From contig NZ_JAHWGH010000032.1 in NCBI RefSeq assembly GCF_019334305.1, forward strand, positions 43,681 through 107,680: a DNA stretch of 64,000 bases, read 5' to 3'. Shown here piece by piece: positions 25,188 through 36,400 of the stretch. Position 1 is the stretch's first letter; each line of letters starts with the position of its first letter. A program made the translations under genes and the position numbers. Below the pieces are notes generated by a model that did no database searches, was not told the DNA's origin, and worked only from the letters and a program-made list of their open reading frames with translations. This DNA comes from Rossellomorea orangium (GTDB lineage Bacteria > Bacillota > Bacilli > Bacillales > Bacillaceae_B).

Positions 25188-27461
25188 TTACTCATTCTTC
25201 ACGAGAAGTTCTGAACGGACATGCTTCGCTGATTCCACCATCACTTTTAGGGATGAAATGGTTTCAGCAATTCCCCTGGTTTTCAAACCACAATCAGGAT
25301 TAATCCAAAACTGTGTAGGATTCAACACTTTTAAAGAACGCTTAATATGCTTGATGATTTCCTCACTCTCAGGTATCCGGGGACTGTGAATATCATACAC
25401 ACCCAAGCCTATCCCTTTGTCGTATATGCTTTCCTCAAAAATGTTGATCAGTTGACCATGACTCCTCGACGTCTCGATTGAGATGACATCTGCATCAAGT
25501 TCACTGATGGCTTCCATGATATCTTCAAAATCGGCATAACACATATGGGTATGAATTTGCGTTTCATCCCGAACTGACGAAGTGGCTAACTTAAATGAAT
25601 GAACAGCAGCTTGTAAATAGTCATCCCACCGTTCCTTCTTCAATGGTAATCCCTCTCTGAGAGCGGGTTCATCAACCTGGATCATCCGAATTCCCTGTTC
25701 TTCAAGTGATTCAATTTCTTTGCAGAGAGAGCAGGCAATCTGGTTAGCTACTGTGTTGCGTGATAGATCCTCCCTCACGAATGACCAGTTCAGAATGGTG
25801 ATCGGCCCTGTTAACATCCCTTTAACCGGCTTTTTGGTTAGCGACTGGGCATATACCGTCTCATCCACTGTCATCGGTTGTATAAATTTCACATCTCTAT
25901 ATATGATTGGCGGCTTCACACATCGCGATCCATAGGACTGGACCCATCCGAATCTTGTGAACTGAAAGCCCTCCAATTTTCCGCCGAAAAATTCGACCAT
26001 ATCCGTCCGTTCAAACTCACCGTGTACCAACACATCCAATCCGACTTCTTCCTGGATGGTGATCCACCGTTTTATTTCTCCACGAATGAATTCCCGATAT
26101 GCGTCGTCACCAATCTCACCCTTACGCCACTTCAATCTCTGTCTCCTTACCTCACTGGTCTGAGGAAAGCTCCCGATTGTAGTAGTGGGAAGAAGGGGGA
26201 GCTCGGATTGTACCTTTCGGCGAATGGAATAGGGGGACAACCTCCTGACAGTCAATCGGTTTTCTTCATATGCTTCTCTGCTGCTACCGACTGATTCATG
26301 CCGGGCAGCGATGGATTTCACACTTCCATCCAACTCCTTCTGTAAGATCCCCGTTTCTTTCCCGATCGCTTTCGCAAGAATGACCACCTCCTTCAATTTC
26401 TCATCAGCAAAAGACAAGCGTTCTCTAAGGGTTTGATCCAAAGCATCTTCCCTCCGCACGGTCACCGGTACGTGAAGCAAGCTGGAGGATGGTTGAATGA
26501 TTAATTGGTCCTTCGATACTAGATCAGTCAATGAAGATACAAATGAATGGGCGTCAACAAGATTCCTTCTCCAAATATTCCTGCCGTCCACCACCCCGGC
26601 AGCGAGTATCTTATCTGCAGGGAACCCGTTCCTTCTGATGGCATCCAAATTCTCTCCCCGATCATGAATAAAATCCATTCCTATCCCGTCCACAGGTATG
26701 GCCATCACCTCTTGATAATGCTCCAATCGATCGAAATAGGTTTGAAGAATAACCTTCACATGGGGAGCAGATTGCTTTAATACCCCATAGACCTCTTTAA
26801 AGCGTTCCACCTCCTGTCTGGAGATGGAGGTACATAAGATCGGCTCGTCCATTTGCACCCATTCTACTCCCTCCTCCTGTAATTCCTTTAAGACTCTGGC
26901 GTATAGAGGGACCAATTTTTCCACAAGTGCGTTTCCATCCCCATCATCATACCCTTTAGACAATTTCACAAATGTGAATGGCCCAATGATCACAGGCTTC
27001 CCCTTGATACCAAGCTTTTCTTTCGCTTCTCGGTAAAAAGCCAGCGGTCGATTTTCCACCAGCTTAGGTTCCGAGCCGGAAAATTCCGGGACGATATAAT
27101 GATAGTTGGTATTAAACCATTTCGTCATTTCCGATGCTGGGGAATCCTTCGTCCCCCTTGCAATATCAAAATACGTATCGAGAGGTACTTTCCCACCTTG
27201 ATAGTCAAATCTTTCCGGAACGACTCCAAACATCACGGCAGTATCCAGTACATGATCATAAAGCGAGAAGTCCCCAAGGGGAATCAAATCCACTCCCTGA
27301 TCCCTCTGTTTCTTCACATGCGCGAGACGTATAACTTCCATTTGTTTTTGGAACGTCTCTTCGTCCACCTTATTGGACCAATATTTCTCCAATACCTTTT
27401 TCCATTCACGATTTTCCCCTATTCTCGGATACCCTAAATTCGAACTCATGACCTTACTCAA
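25188..27461 (-). CDS. metE: Cobalamin-independent methionine synthase
   Basis: Transfers a methyl group from methyltetrahydrofolate triglutamate to homocysteine without B12. The protein is 757 residues, typical of MetE. The N-terminal repeat begins NLGYPRIGENREWKK; the C-terminal catalytic half starts near TTTIGSFPQTSEVR and has the zinc ligands in HTHMCYADFEDI and NPDCGLKTRG. The TTG at 27461 is chosen because GGGGAG lies eight bases upstream; an ATG seven residues into the frame has no good site. Control is by tandem SAM-I and cobalamin riboswitches, so it should be made only when both SAM and B12 are low. Confidence 0.96.
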   Translation of the reverse strand: MSKVMSSNLGYPRIGENREWKKVLEKYWSNKVDEETFQKQMEVIRLAHVKKQRDQGVDLIPLGDFSLYDHVLDTAVMFGVVPERFDYQGGKVPLDTYFDIARGTKDSPASEMTKWFNTNYHYIVPEFSGSEPKLVENRPLAFYREAKEKLGIKGKPVIIGPFTFVKLSKGYDDGDGNALVEKLVPLYARVLKELQEEGVEWVQMDEPILCTSISRQEVERFKEVYGVLKQSAPHVKVILQTYFDRLEHYQEVMAIPVDGIGMDFIHDRGENLDAIRRNGFPADKILAAGVVDGRNIWRRNLVDAHSFVSSLTDLVSKDQLIIQPSSSLLHVPVTVRREDALDQTLRERLSFADEKLKEVVILAKAIGKETGILQKELDGSVKSIAARHESVGSSREAYEENRLTVRRLSPYSIRRKVQSELPLLPTTTIGSFPQTSEVRRQRLKWRKGEIGDDAYREFIRGEIKRWITIQEEVGLDVLVHGEFERTDMVEFFGGKLEGFQFTRFGWVQSYGSRCVKPPIIYRDVKFIQPMTVDETVYAQSLTKKPVKGMLTGPITILNWSFVREDLSRNTVANQIACSLCKEIESLEEQGIRMIQVDEPALREGLPLKKERWDDYLQAAVHSFKLATSSVRDETQIHTHMCYADFEDIMEAISELDADVISIETSRSHGQLINIFEESIYDKGIGLGVYDIHSPRIPESEEIIKHIKRSLKVLNPTQFWINPDCGLKTRGIAETISSLKVMVESAKHVRSELLVKNE

Positions 27462-27506
27462 ATAACACACTCCCCATCTTTTCAGAATTGTGATTATAGC
27501 CCCAAC

Positions 27507-27795
27507 AAAAAAATCTCTCTTTCAAAAAGAAAGAGAGATTCATACGCATACTTAACTAGAGTCGAGACCAATCGGTATTCTCAACACGCATTCCTCACCC
27601 CTCTCTATATCCCCGTAGAGCATAAGTGCATACAACAGGCAGGTCTCCTGACTCAGGATCGTCGCTTCTTACCCCTTCCCATTTCGGATGAAATAGTGGT
27701 TAAATGATAAGTTGCTCCCCTATACAGTGGCGGGACCGCGCCGGATTTTCACCGGTCTTCCCTCTTAGCTGAGTAAAACTCAGCACCTATTGCAT
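27507..27795 (-). promoter_or_regulatory. Cobalamin riboswitch of metE
   Basis: On the minus strand the aptamer includes GGTGCTGAGTTTTACTCAGC, GGGAAGACCGGTGAAAATCC, GCGCGGTCCCGCCACTG and the B12-box region GTCAGGAGACCTGCCTG (27635-27655). A terminator stem of 13 bp (AATCTCTCTTTC/GAAAGAGAGATT, 27514-27541) with seven T follows and is 50 bases before metE. Cobalamin binding should terminate transcription of the B12-independent enzyme. Confidence 0.95.
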
Positions 27796-27825
27796 TTGTC
27801 TATTCAATTGTCCTTTTACCAGATA

Positions 27826-27990
27826 ACGAAAAGCCCTCTCCATCAATGAAAGAGAGGGCTTCATATTTAGTGGAATCCCCTCTTATTTTCCAAAGCCAAG
27901 GCTTTGCAGGAATTAGCACCTTTTCAATAAAAATTGAACGGTTGCCGGGTTTCACAGGGCCAGTCCCTCCACCTCTCTACATAAGAGTTT
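27826..27990 (-). promoter_or_regulatory. SAM-I riboswitch, first of the tandem pair before metE
   Basis: From 27988 downward the minus strand gives ACTCTTAT, GAGAGAGGTGGAGGGA-like core (GGTGGAGGGACTGGCCC), TGTGAAACCCGGCAACC and the closing AATAAGAGGGG. Its own terminator AAGCCCTCTC/GAGAGGGCTT (27831-27861) with TTTTCG lies before the cobalamin riboswitch begins. Confidence 0.95.
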
Positions 27991-28083
27991 TATGCTTATA
28001 TTTTTACTATTCGGAAATTAGTACTTATCGTAGCACGGGAACAATTGACTGTCAAAAGAAAATTTCATCCTTTTTCAATCTCC

Positions 28084-30013
<1,930 letters not shown>

Positions 30014-30093
30014 CTACCTTCTCCTCCTTGTGATTGGGTCCGGAAGGTTACCTCGTCAGGCAGTTCACTTATCCTTAAGTGAAAATGAAGACA

Positions 30094-30272
30094 CAAAAAA
30101 GGGTCCTGAATGATCAGAACCCGACATGTCAAAAAGTAGTAAGCGCCTTAAATAAAAACATTTGGCACTTCTCCACTACTTCCCTCCGCTGGTATCATCC
30201 AGATCAGGTTCAAAGGGTCAAAGAACTCCTGCGTTCTTCTCTCAGTCCAAGCTTGTATCGGACTCCCCCAGT
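30094..30272 (-). promoter_or_regulatory. TPP riboswitch (THI element) of thiC
   Basis: On the minus strand the aptamer (30272-30183) contains GGGGGAGTCC, ACTGAGAGAAGAACGCAGG, ACCCTTTGAACCTGATCTGG and GATACCAGCGGAGGGAA, the standard order. A terminator GGGTTCTGATCATTCAGGAC with CC and six T ends at 30094. Confidence 0.96.
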
Positions 30273-30350
30273 AGAAATAAGAATATTCAGTTGTTACATA
30301 CTATTTTTACCATACCGGAATTCCGTTTCATATAGGTTGAAAGAATCAAT

Positions 30351-31043
30351 TCAGGACATGATCACTTTTTTGAATGCTGCTACTTTTTCCTGGTCTATTG
30401 CCCTATCGTATCTTCCCTGGTGGCGTACACCTGACCCTACATGGTATTCCTTCGCATGTAGCACACTGTGTATTTCGTCGATGTTATCAAGCGTTAACCC
30501 TGAACCGGGCATGATAAGAGGTCCGCCAGCCTTCTCTACTTTTATCATGCTTTTAATGTTTTCGAGCCCTTCTCTCACTACGGATCTACCTCCTGATGTA
30601 AGAATCCTCTCTACTGCCAGTTCCGATCGATGTATTTCTTTACAAAGGACTACCGGATCCAAAGCCTCGTCGATTGCCCTGTGAAATGTGATCGATTGCC
30701 CATCCGCGGCTTGAACAATTTCCTTTAACGCATTCACATCCAGTTTTCCCTCATGTGTTAGAGCACCAAATACGATCCCCTCACCACCGATTTCCTTAAT
30801 GGTCCGAACCTGGTCTGCCATGACTTTAACCTCGTCCATGGAATACCGAAAGGATGAGGAATGCAGACGGATCATGATCTGAACAGGAATAGAGACTGCT
30901 TCCAATACCTTTTCTATGACATGGTACCCTGGTGTCAATCCTCCCGTATGTATGGCGGATACTAATTCAAGACGATCTGCTCCGGAAGCTTCTGCTGCCC
31001 TTGCATCTTCTTCATTTAAGACAATGATTTCAAGTTTACTCAT
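30351..31043 (-). CDS. cutC: Copper homeostasis protein CutC
   Basis: A 230-residue TIM-barrel protein of the CutC family, cytoplasmic. Conserved segments are GADRLELVSAIHTGGLTPG near residue 20, IMIRLHSSSFRYS near 55, ITFHRAIDEALDP near 120 and ILTSGGRSVVREGL near 145. A link to copper was proposed from E. coli genetics; the biochemical role is not settled. GGAGG lies five bases before the ATG at 31043. No terminator separates it clearly from the TPP leader downstream. Confidence 0.93.
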   Translation of the reverse strand: MSKLEIIVLNEEDARAAEASGADRLELVSAIHTGGLTPGYHVIEKVLEAVSIPVQIMIRLHSSSFRYSMDEVKVMADQVRTIKEIGGEGIVFGALTHEGKLDVNALKEIVQAADGQSITFHRAIDEALDPVVLCKEIHRSELAVERILTSGGRSVVREGLENIKSMIKVEKAGGPLIMPGSGLTLDNIDEIHSVLHAKEYHVGSGVRHQGRYDRAIDQEKVAAFKKVIMS

Positions 31044-31182
31044 GGTGTCCTCCAATCATTCATTATTTCCTTTACTGTACCACATAAGGAAAATCAACCC
31101 CTTCAAAAAAAAAAAAGAAACATGTTCACGTACAAGCCTGAATATCTTTTGAATATGTGCATTATGGTGAAGGAGGAGAAAT

Positions 31183-31515
31183 ATGAAGCGTCTGATTGTC
31201 TTGCTATTATGCGTATTTGTATTGAGTGCATGCGGGGAGAAAAAGCCTGCATCCTATGAGTTATGCGGATATGGGGATATGATGGTGGTGAACGACAAGG
31301 AATATGTGAAGGTATCCGTAGAGAAGAAGCTGACCCTAAATGAAAAGATCGGTTCCATCAAAGAAAAGATCGAAACCAAGTATCATCCAGTGAATGACTT
31401 TACGGCAAATACATTGGCAAAAGGGACACCCATTTATAGTGTGAAAGATCATAAGAATTATCTTATCGCTCAAACGAAGGATAACCGTTATCTGTTGTAT
31501 GAGGAAATCAAATAA
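31183..31515 (+). CDS. Small lipoprotein of unknown function
   Basis: A 110-residue secreted lipoprotein. The signal is MKRLIVLLLCVFVLSAC with the lipobox LSAC, cysteine at residue 17. The mature part is soluble, lysine-rich and without a known domain. AAGGAGGAG lies six bases before the ATG. It is followed at once by a strong terminator shared with the converging DUF2584 gene. Confidence 0.8.
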   Translation: MKRLIVLLLCVFVLSACGEKKPASYELCGYGDMMVVNDKEYVKVSVEKKLTLNEKIGSIKEKIETKYHPVNDFTANTLAKGTPIYSVKDHKNYLIAQTKDNRYLLYEEIK

Positions 31516-31546
31516 AACGAGTGGCTGCCTGCAGCCACTCGTTTTA
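31514..31546. terminator. Bidirectional terminator
   Basis: Perfect 15-bp stem AAAACGAGTGGCTGC and complement, with TTTTATTT on the plus side and TTTTATTTG on the minus side. It separates the lipoprotein gene from the DUF2584 gene. Confidence 0.9.
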
Positions 31547-31547
31547 T

Positions 31548-31790
31548 TTAATTTGTCCTGTTCAGGGAGATCAACCGGTAGAAGATCGTCGTGACCCCAT
31601 CCTTCCACTCCATCTTCTCAATTGTTCCGAAACCAATCGGATCACTGTGTTTCGACTTTCTCACATCAATGGGGATATGCATCGGAAATAGACGATATCC
31701 AGATTTTTGAAGGTGAAAGAGATTCCCTTCTTTTCTTTCTTCTTTCCCTTTTGTCACGATCATCGTGTTAAGTTCTAAGCCCATGCCCAT
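31548..31790 (-). CDS. DUF2584-family protein (YtmB-like)
   Basis: An 80-residue cytoplasmic protein beginning MGMGLELNTMIVTKGKEER and ending FYRLISLNRTN, a pattern I recognise from Bacillus DUF2584 proteins encoded beside ytmA. No function is established. The ATG at 31790 has GAGG nine bases upstream; five further codons of open frame upstream are probably untranslated. It follows the hydrolase gene by 44 bases, likely one operon. Confidence 0.8.
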   Translation of the reverse strand: MGMGLELNTMIVTKGKEERKEGNLFHLQKSGYRLFPMHIPIDVRKSKHSDPIGFGTIEKMEWKDGVTTIFYRLISLNRTN

Positions 31791-31834
31791 TTTGTATGAC
31801 CTCAATCCTTTTTAATCTCATCATACACCACTGA

Positions 31835-32617
31835 CTATTGGTCCTTCATCCAGGAACAGAGCAGGGAAACGATCTGTTGGTTCTTTCGGGGCGGAAAATA
31901 GTGGGTGAACTCTTTGTAATAATGGGACGTGACCGGTTTCCCGAGTTCCTTCAATCTTTTTTCTAATCTATATGCATGCTCCACGGAAACGTTCTGGTCT
32001 TTTTCACCATGAATGATCAAAACCGGTGCCTCTAACTTCTGGAGTGAATAAAGGGGGGTTCGCCATTCATACCTTTCAGGAACTTTATTGGGGCTCCCCC
32101 CGATCACTCTCTTCATCATCCTGCGGAGATCCTTTCGCTCCTCATATGTAAGGAACATATCAGACACGCCCCCCCACGTGACCACGGACGTCACCTCCGT
32201 GTACTCGATCCCCGTCATGAGGGCCATGACACCACCCCTGGAAAAGCCGAATACATGGATCCGATTCCGGGTTGTTCGTGGATGGTTCTTAAGCAATTCC
32301 ACTCCGGAAAGAGCATCTTCCCGGTCATCCCCGGCAAAGTCTTCATTCCCCTCTCCCCCTAGATTTCCTCTGTAATAGGGAGCAAAGACGATAAATCCGT
32401 GTGAGGCGAACTGGGCGATCCGTGCGGGTCTCACCATTCCGACCCCTTTGATCCCCCCTCTTAAATATAAGAAAGCATCATACTTCCCCTTCAGGACAGG
32501 TTCCGCGAGCAGCCCCTTCACCCTGAGCCCAGAGGATATATAAGTGACTTCAAACAACACCACATGTGGATTAGGTGATGGAAACAATACTTTTTGTATA
32601 ACACTTCCGTCTTTCAT
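31835..32617 (-). CDS. ytmA: S9-type alpha/beta hydrolase (YtmA-like)
   Basis: A 260-residue serine hydrolase of the prolyl oligopeptidase / dienelactone group. The nucleophile elbow GFSRGG lies near residue 123, the acid in LIIHGEKDQNVSVEHA near 208, and the histidine in EFTHYFPPRK near 240. The YLRGGIKGVG and APYYRGN segments are typical. Substrate unknown; no signal peptide. AAAGGAAGAG precedes the ATG. Conserved next to ytmB and ytlA in B. subtilis. Confidence 0.85.
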   Translation of the reverse strand: MKDGSVIQKVLFPSPNPHVVLFEVTYISSGLRVKGLLAEPVLKGKYDAFLYLRGGIKGVGMVRPARIAQFASHGFIVFAPYYRGNLGGEGNEDFAGDDREDALSGVELLKNHPRTTRNRIHVFGFSRGGVMALMTGIEYTEVTSVVTWGGVSDMFLTYEERKDLRRMMKRVIGGSPNKVPERYEWRTPLYSLQKLEAPVLIIHGEKDQNVSVEHAYRLEKRLKELGKPVTSHYYKEFTHYFPPRKNQQIVSLLCSWMKDQ

Positions 32618-32817
32618 ATTCTCTTCCTTTCAAAACGTGCACTGGGTAATCACACATTTTTCGTACTTTACATAGAATACTTTAGCTAATTGAAATAGGC
32701 AAAGTCCCAAAAAGCTTTATGATCATCCTACCCTATTGCCTTATAGATAAAACTAGGCGACAACTGCACTCATCCCAACTATCGATCACCCTTAATAAGT
32801 AAAGGAGGAAGATTAAA

Positions 32818-33819
32818 TTGAGAAAATGGCTTCAAACCGGTTTAGGTATACTCCTCATTCTCACGTTGACGATCGGCTTGACCGCATGCGGAGAAAAAGA
32901 AGAAGCAGTTCAAAAGGTCCGGGTGGCAGAAGTGACCCGCTCGATCTTCTACGCACCTGAATATGTCGCAATTGAAAAAGGGTTTTTCAAAGACGAGGGG
33001 CTCGACATTGAACTGACCACCACGTGGGGCGGGGATAAAACCATGACCACATTATTATCCGGCGGTGCGGATGTCGCTTTGGTCGGCTCTGAAACGTCCA
33101 TCTATGTCCATGCACAAGGGTCCGATGATCCCGTCATCAACTTTGCACAATTGACCCAAACAGACGGAACGTTTCTTGTCTCAAGGGAAAAGGTAGAGAA
33201 CTTTGAATGGGATCAGCTGAAGGGTTCTACCTTCCTAGGTCAGCGTAAAGGCGGAATGCCGCAAATGGTCGGTGAGTTCGTGTTAAAGAATCACGACATC
33301 GATCCTCAAAACGATTTAAATCTCATCCAGAACATCGATTTTGCCAATATAGCCAACGCCTTCGCATCCGGTACAGGAGATTATGTCCAATTATTCGAGC
33401 CGACAGCTTCCATCTTTGAACAAGAAGGCAAAGGACATATCGTCGCTTCCTTTGGAACGGAATCCGGACACGTGCCATACACGACCTTCATGTCCAAGGA
33501 CAGCTATATGAAAGAAAACAAAGAGGCCGTAGAAAAGTTTACAAAAGCCTTATACAAAGCGCAGCAATGGGTGGAAGAAAATTCCGCAGCCGACATCGCC
33601 AAAGTGATCGAACCTTATTTTGAAGATACGGAACTGGACCTGATTGAAACCGTTGTGGACCGCTATAAATCACAAGGTTCCTATGCGACGGATCCTATCC
33701 TGGACGAAGAAGAGTGGAATAATCTCCAAACCATCATGGATGAAGCAGGAGAACTCCCTCAAACCGTCGACCATAAGACGCTTGTAAACACATCCATCGC
33801 TGAAAAAGCGGCAAAGTAA
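32818..33819 (+). CDS. ytlA: ABC transporter substrate-binding lipoprotein (YtlA-like, SsuA/THI5 type)
   Basis: A 333-residue lipoprotein, signal ending LTAC (cysteine near residue 23), then an NMT1/THI5-like binding domain (YAPEYVAIEKGFFKDEGLDI). This group binds sulfonates, nitrate, bicarbonate, taurine or pyrimidine precursors; the substrate of YtlA is not established. Start is TTG with AAAGGAGG nine bases upstream. It is the first gene of ytlA-ytlC-ytlD; a hairpin at 33824-33849 separates it from the ATPase gene and could reduce downstream transcription. Confidence 0.88.
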   Translation: MRKWLQTGLGILLILTLTIGLTACGEKEEAVQKVRVAEVTRSIFYAPEYVAIEKGFFKDEGLDIELTTTWGGDKTMTTLLSGGADVALVGSETSIYVHAQGSDDPVINFAQLTQTDGTFLVSREKVENFEWDQLKGSTFLGQRKGGMPQMVGEFVLKNHDIDPQNDLNLIQNIDFANIANAFASGTGDYVQLFEPTASIFEQEGKGHIVASFGTESGHVPYTTFMSKDSYMKENKEAVEKFTKALYKAQQWVEENSAADIAKVIEPYFEDTELDLIETVVDRYKSQGSYATDPILDEEEWNNLQTIMDEAGELPQTVDHKTLVNTSIAEKAAK

Positions 33820-33823
33820 TATC

Positions 33824-33849
33824 CGGGGGCTGACTTCAAACGTCAGCCC
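33824..33849 (+). terminator. Intercistronic hairpin between ytlA and ytlC
   Basis: GGGCTGACTTC and GAAACGTCAGCCC-type pairing: GGGCTGAC/GTCAGCCC with a short loop. The tail TTCCCTTGT is poor, so it may protect the upstream mRNA or partly terminate rather than stop transcription. Confidence 0.5.
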
Positions 33850-33888
33850 TTCCCTTGTAAAAAAAAGAAAAAATGGAGGCTTGCCACA

Positions 33889-34665
33889 GTGAATTTTCTA
33901 AAAATTGATACTGTCCACCACACCTATTTTTCACCGAAAACAGCCACCCATGCCCTCAGAGATATCACATTACAGGTAGAAGAAGGTGAATTCGTCTCTT
34001 TCATCGGTCCATCGGGATGCGGCAAAACGACTTTACTTTCCATCGTCGCAGGACTCATTAAGCCGACGGAAGGAACGGTAACATTATTGAATAAGCCCAT
34101 AAGAACGATGAAAAAGAAACTGGGCTATATGCTGCAGCAGGATTATCTGTTTCCCTGGAAAACAATCGAAGAGAATATATTGTTGGGGTTGACCATCATG
34201 GGCACCCTGACTGAGGAAAAGCGAAGAGAGGCTCACTCGCTATTGAACGAAATGGGGCTTGAAGGAGTGGGATCATCCTATCCCCGGGAACTCTCTGGAG
34301 GGATGAGGCAGCGGGTCGCGCTGATCCGTACACTCATCACCGAACCTCAGCTGCTTCTCCTGGATGAACCCTTCTCCGCCCTTGATTATCAAACGAAATT
34401 AAAATTGGAGGACCTGGTGTTTTCCACCTTGAAGTCTTTCGGTAAAACAGCCATCCTCGTCACCCATGATATCGGGGAAGCCATCTCCATGAGTGACAGA
34501 ATCATCTTATTCGGGACGAAACCGGGTCATATCCACACCATTTTCGATGTACCTGCACAATTAAAAGAATTGATGCCCTTTGAAGTCAGGAACCATGCAG
34601 CATACCCGGAATTTTTCCAATCCATATGGAAGGAGCTTGAAAAACTTGAATCACGAACATATTAA
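33889..34665 (+). CDS. ytlC: ABC transporter ATPase (YtlC-like)
   Basis: A 258-residue ATPase of the nitrate/sulfonate/taurine subfamily. Walker [10 protein letters not shown] near residue 41, Q-loop in [13 protein letters not shown], signature LSGGMRQR near 140, Walker [13 protein letters not shown] near 160 and H-loop THD near 195. Start is GTG with TGGAGG nine bases upstream. The permease gene begins inside its 3' end (20-base overlap). Confidence 0.93.
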   Translation: MNFLKIDTVHHTYFSPKTATHALRDITLQVEEGEFVSFIGPSGCGKTTLLSIVAGLIKPTEGTVTLLNKPIRTMKKKLGYMLQQDYLFPWKTIEENILLGLTIMGTLTEEKRREAHSLLNEMGLEGVGSSYPRELSGGMRQRVALIRTLITEPQLLLLDEPFSALDYQTKLKLEDLVFSTLKSFGKTAILVTHDIGEAISMSDRIILFGTKPGHIHTIFDVPAQLKELMPFEVRNHAAYPEFFQSIWKELEKLESRTY

Positions 34666-35446
34666 ACAAAAGCATCAGGAATATATCCTGTCACTGAAAA
34701 AAGAGCAGCGATGGGTCTGGTTTTATCAAGCTCTCATATTCACCGTATTTTTCTCATTATGGGAGATAGCCAGTCGAAACAGCTGGGTGGATCCCCTCAT
34801 CTTCAGTTCTCCTTTAAAAATATGGAGATTATTCATTGTGAAAATGGGAGACGGGAGCCTATTAGCCAATCTGTCTGTGACCCTTGGGGAAACCGTCATT
34901 GGATTCATCCTAGGAACCCTTCTTGGTACCATGCTTGCCGCCTTATTATGGTGGTCGCCTTTTCTCTCAAAAGTACTGGATCCGTATCTCGTCATCCTGA
35001 ACGCCATGCCCAAGGTGGCACTCGGCCCGATATTGATCGTGGGACTCGGACCGGGCTTCACCTCGATCATCGCAATGGGGACCGTCATTTCTGTCATCAT
35101 CACCACCATCGTCGTGTATACATCCTTTCGGGAAGTTGATCCCAATTACTTAAAGGTGATGCAGACCTTCGGGGCGAAAAGGGGACAGATGTTCAAAGAG
35201 GTCATTCTTCCCGCCTCCTTCCCTACGATCATTTCAACATTAAAAGTCAATGTAGGGCTGTCTTGGGTAGGGGTCATCGTAGGTGAGTTCCTTGTTTCCG
35301 CCAAAGGTCTTGGCTATATGATCATCTACGGCTTCCAGGTCTTTAACTTCACCCTTGTCCTGCTCTCACTTCTCGTGATTGCCGTATTCGCAACGATTAT
35401 GTATAAACTGGTGGAAATGCTAGAGAAGAAATGGATCAAATCGTAA
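34646..35446 (+). CDS. ytlD: ABC transporter permease (YtlD-like)
   Basis: A 266-residue BPD-type inner membrane permease with about six helices. The EAA loop is seen as [20 protein letters not shown] near residue 185. Start is the TTG at 34646, inside the ytlC 3' end, with AAGGAG ten bases upstream, so it is translationally coupled; the longer open frame has no site. Its stop codon overlaps the 3' end of ytkD on the opposite strand by 11 bases. Confidence 0.9.
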   Translation: MNHEHIKQKHQEYILSLKKEQRWVWFYQALIFTVFFSLWEIASRNSWVDPLIFSSPLKIWRLFIVKMGDGSLLANLSVTLGETVIGFILGTLLGTMLAALLWWSPFLSKVLDPYLVILNAMPKVALGPILIVGLGPGFTSIIAMGTVISVIITTIVVYTSFREVDPNYLKVMQTFGAKRGQMFKEVILPASFPTIISTLKVNVGLSWVGVIVGEFLVSAKGLGYMIIYGFQVFNFTLVLLSLLVIAVFATIMYKLVEMLEKKWIKS

Positions 35447-35909
35447 CATCGAGATCAGCCAACCTGTCTACTGCCAGCTCCACCACTTGATCCTTCATGA
35501 TAAAGCTAAAAGAAGGATCATCCTGAATTTCGTTAAAATTTCCTCTCCAAAGGACCGATCCATCCGTTTCCATATAATCGTCTTTGGGGATGAGCTCTTC
35601 TGCCTCAGCGAAGTATATCGTTTTAACAAACGGTGGATCATCATAGACCTTATATTCTCCAATGAATACCAGTTCCCTGATGATCCCGCCCGTCTCTTCA
35701 TACGTTTCCCGTTTCGCAGCATCCGTTAGGGTCTCCCCCTCTTCCCGCTTTCCGCCGGGAAACTCAAGGCCCCTCTTCTTATGCCGGGTCAACAGCCAAT
35801 GACCATCATAGCGGCACAGCACAAGGACGTGATTGGACGCCTCTCGAAACCGTCCTTTCTCAAACGACATCTCCACTTTCTTTCCGTTTTCATCTACAAA
35901 CCGTTCCAC
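35436..35909 (-). CDS. ytkD: NUDIX hydrolase (YtkD-like)
   Basis: A 157-residue NUDIX protein. The box is complete: [21 protein letters not shown] begins near residue 60, with the metal ligands in the EEETGG-like end (ETYEETGG). B. subtilis YtkD is a nucleoside triphosphatase proposed to sanitise oxidised guanine nucleotides (MutT-like), linked to sporulation. The GTG at 35909 has GGGGGG eight bases upstream. Tail-to-tail overlap with ytlD leaves no room for a terminator between them. Confidence 0.88.
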   Translation of the reverse strand: MERFVDENGKKVEMSFEKGRFREASNHVLVLCRYDGHWLLTRHKKRGLEFPGGKREEGETLTDAAKRETYEETGGIIRELVFIGEYKVYDDPPFVKTIYFAEAEELIPKDDYMETDGSVLWRGNFNEIQDDPSFSFIMKDQVVELAVDRLADLDVTI

Positions 35910-35954
35910 CTGACTTCCCCCCATGCGTACGTTCTTTCCTCCATCTAACCATAA

Positions 35955-35999
35955 ATAAAAAGCGTTGGTCCACAGAAATCACTTCTGAACCAACACTTT
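35955..35999 (-). terminator. Terminator after the 112-residue hypothetical gene
   Basis: AAAAGTGTTGGT...ACCAACGCTTTTT on the minus strand with an inner CAGAA/TTCTG stem, followed by TATTTATGG. Just past the stop at 36006. Confidence 0.8.
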
Positions 36000-36005
36000 T
36001 CGTCC

Positions 36006-36344
36006 TTACTCGCTGTTTTCATGAGGATGATCATTCAGGATGCCGATACTTTCAATGAACTTCTTCACCTCTTCATCCCCGAGTCGATGCAGCATGCCGT
36101 ACACCTGCTGCAGATTTTCATCATAGGCATCATTCTCCCGGTCAAAATGATATTGAACATACGGGACATGAGCCCTGTAGAAATTCTGCCAATCGACGGA
36201 ATGATTGGAATCGAACACTTCCCGAAGCTGGGTGATTTCTTCATCCGTTGCAGATATTTTAAAATTCCATTCGGAATCAGTCGAGCTTCTTGAGATTTCT
36301 CCTGTCGCTACTTCTATATAATAATCGTGACGTTCTTCGCTCAT
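36006..36344 (-). CDS. Conserved-looking hypothetical protein, 112 residues
   Basis: An acidic soluble protein beginning MSEERHDYYIEVATGEISRS and ending NDHPHENSE, rich in Asp, Glu, His and aromatic residues, without signal or membrane segment. GGAGTGGG lies before the ATG at suitable spacing and a strong terminator follows, so it is a real gene. I have seen similar short proteins near ytkC in bacilli but cannot name a family or function. Confidence 0.7.
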   Translation of the reverse strand: MSEERHDYYIEVATGEISRSSTDSEWNFKISATDEEITQLREVFDSNHSVDWQNFYRAHVPYVQYHFDRENDAYDENLQQVYGMLHRLGDEEVKKFIESIGILNDHPHENSE

Positions 36345-36400
36345 CTTCCCACTCCTTCAATGTACTTACCCTTCATTTTCCTCAATTGACGGAATTCTAT

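Noticed and set aside
34726..35145. Minus-strand frame of 139 codons opposite ytlD
   Set aside because: It lies entirely within the well-supported permease gene and shows no start signal.
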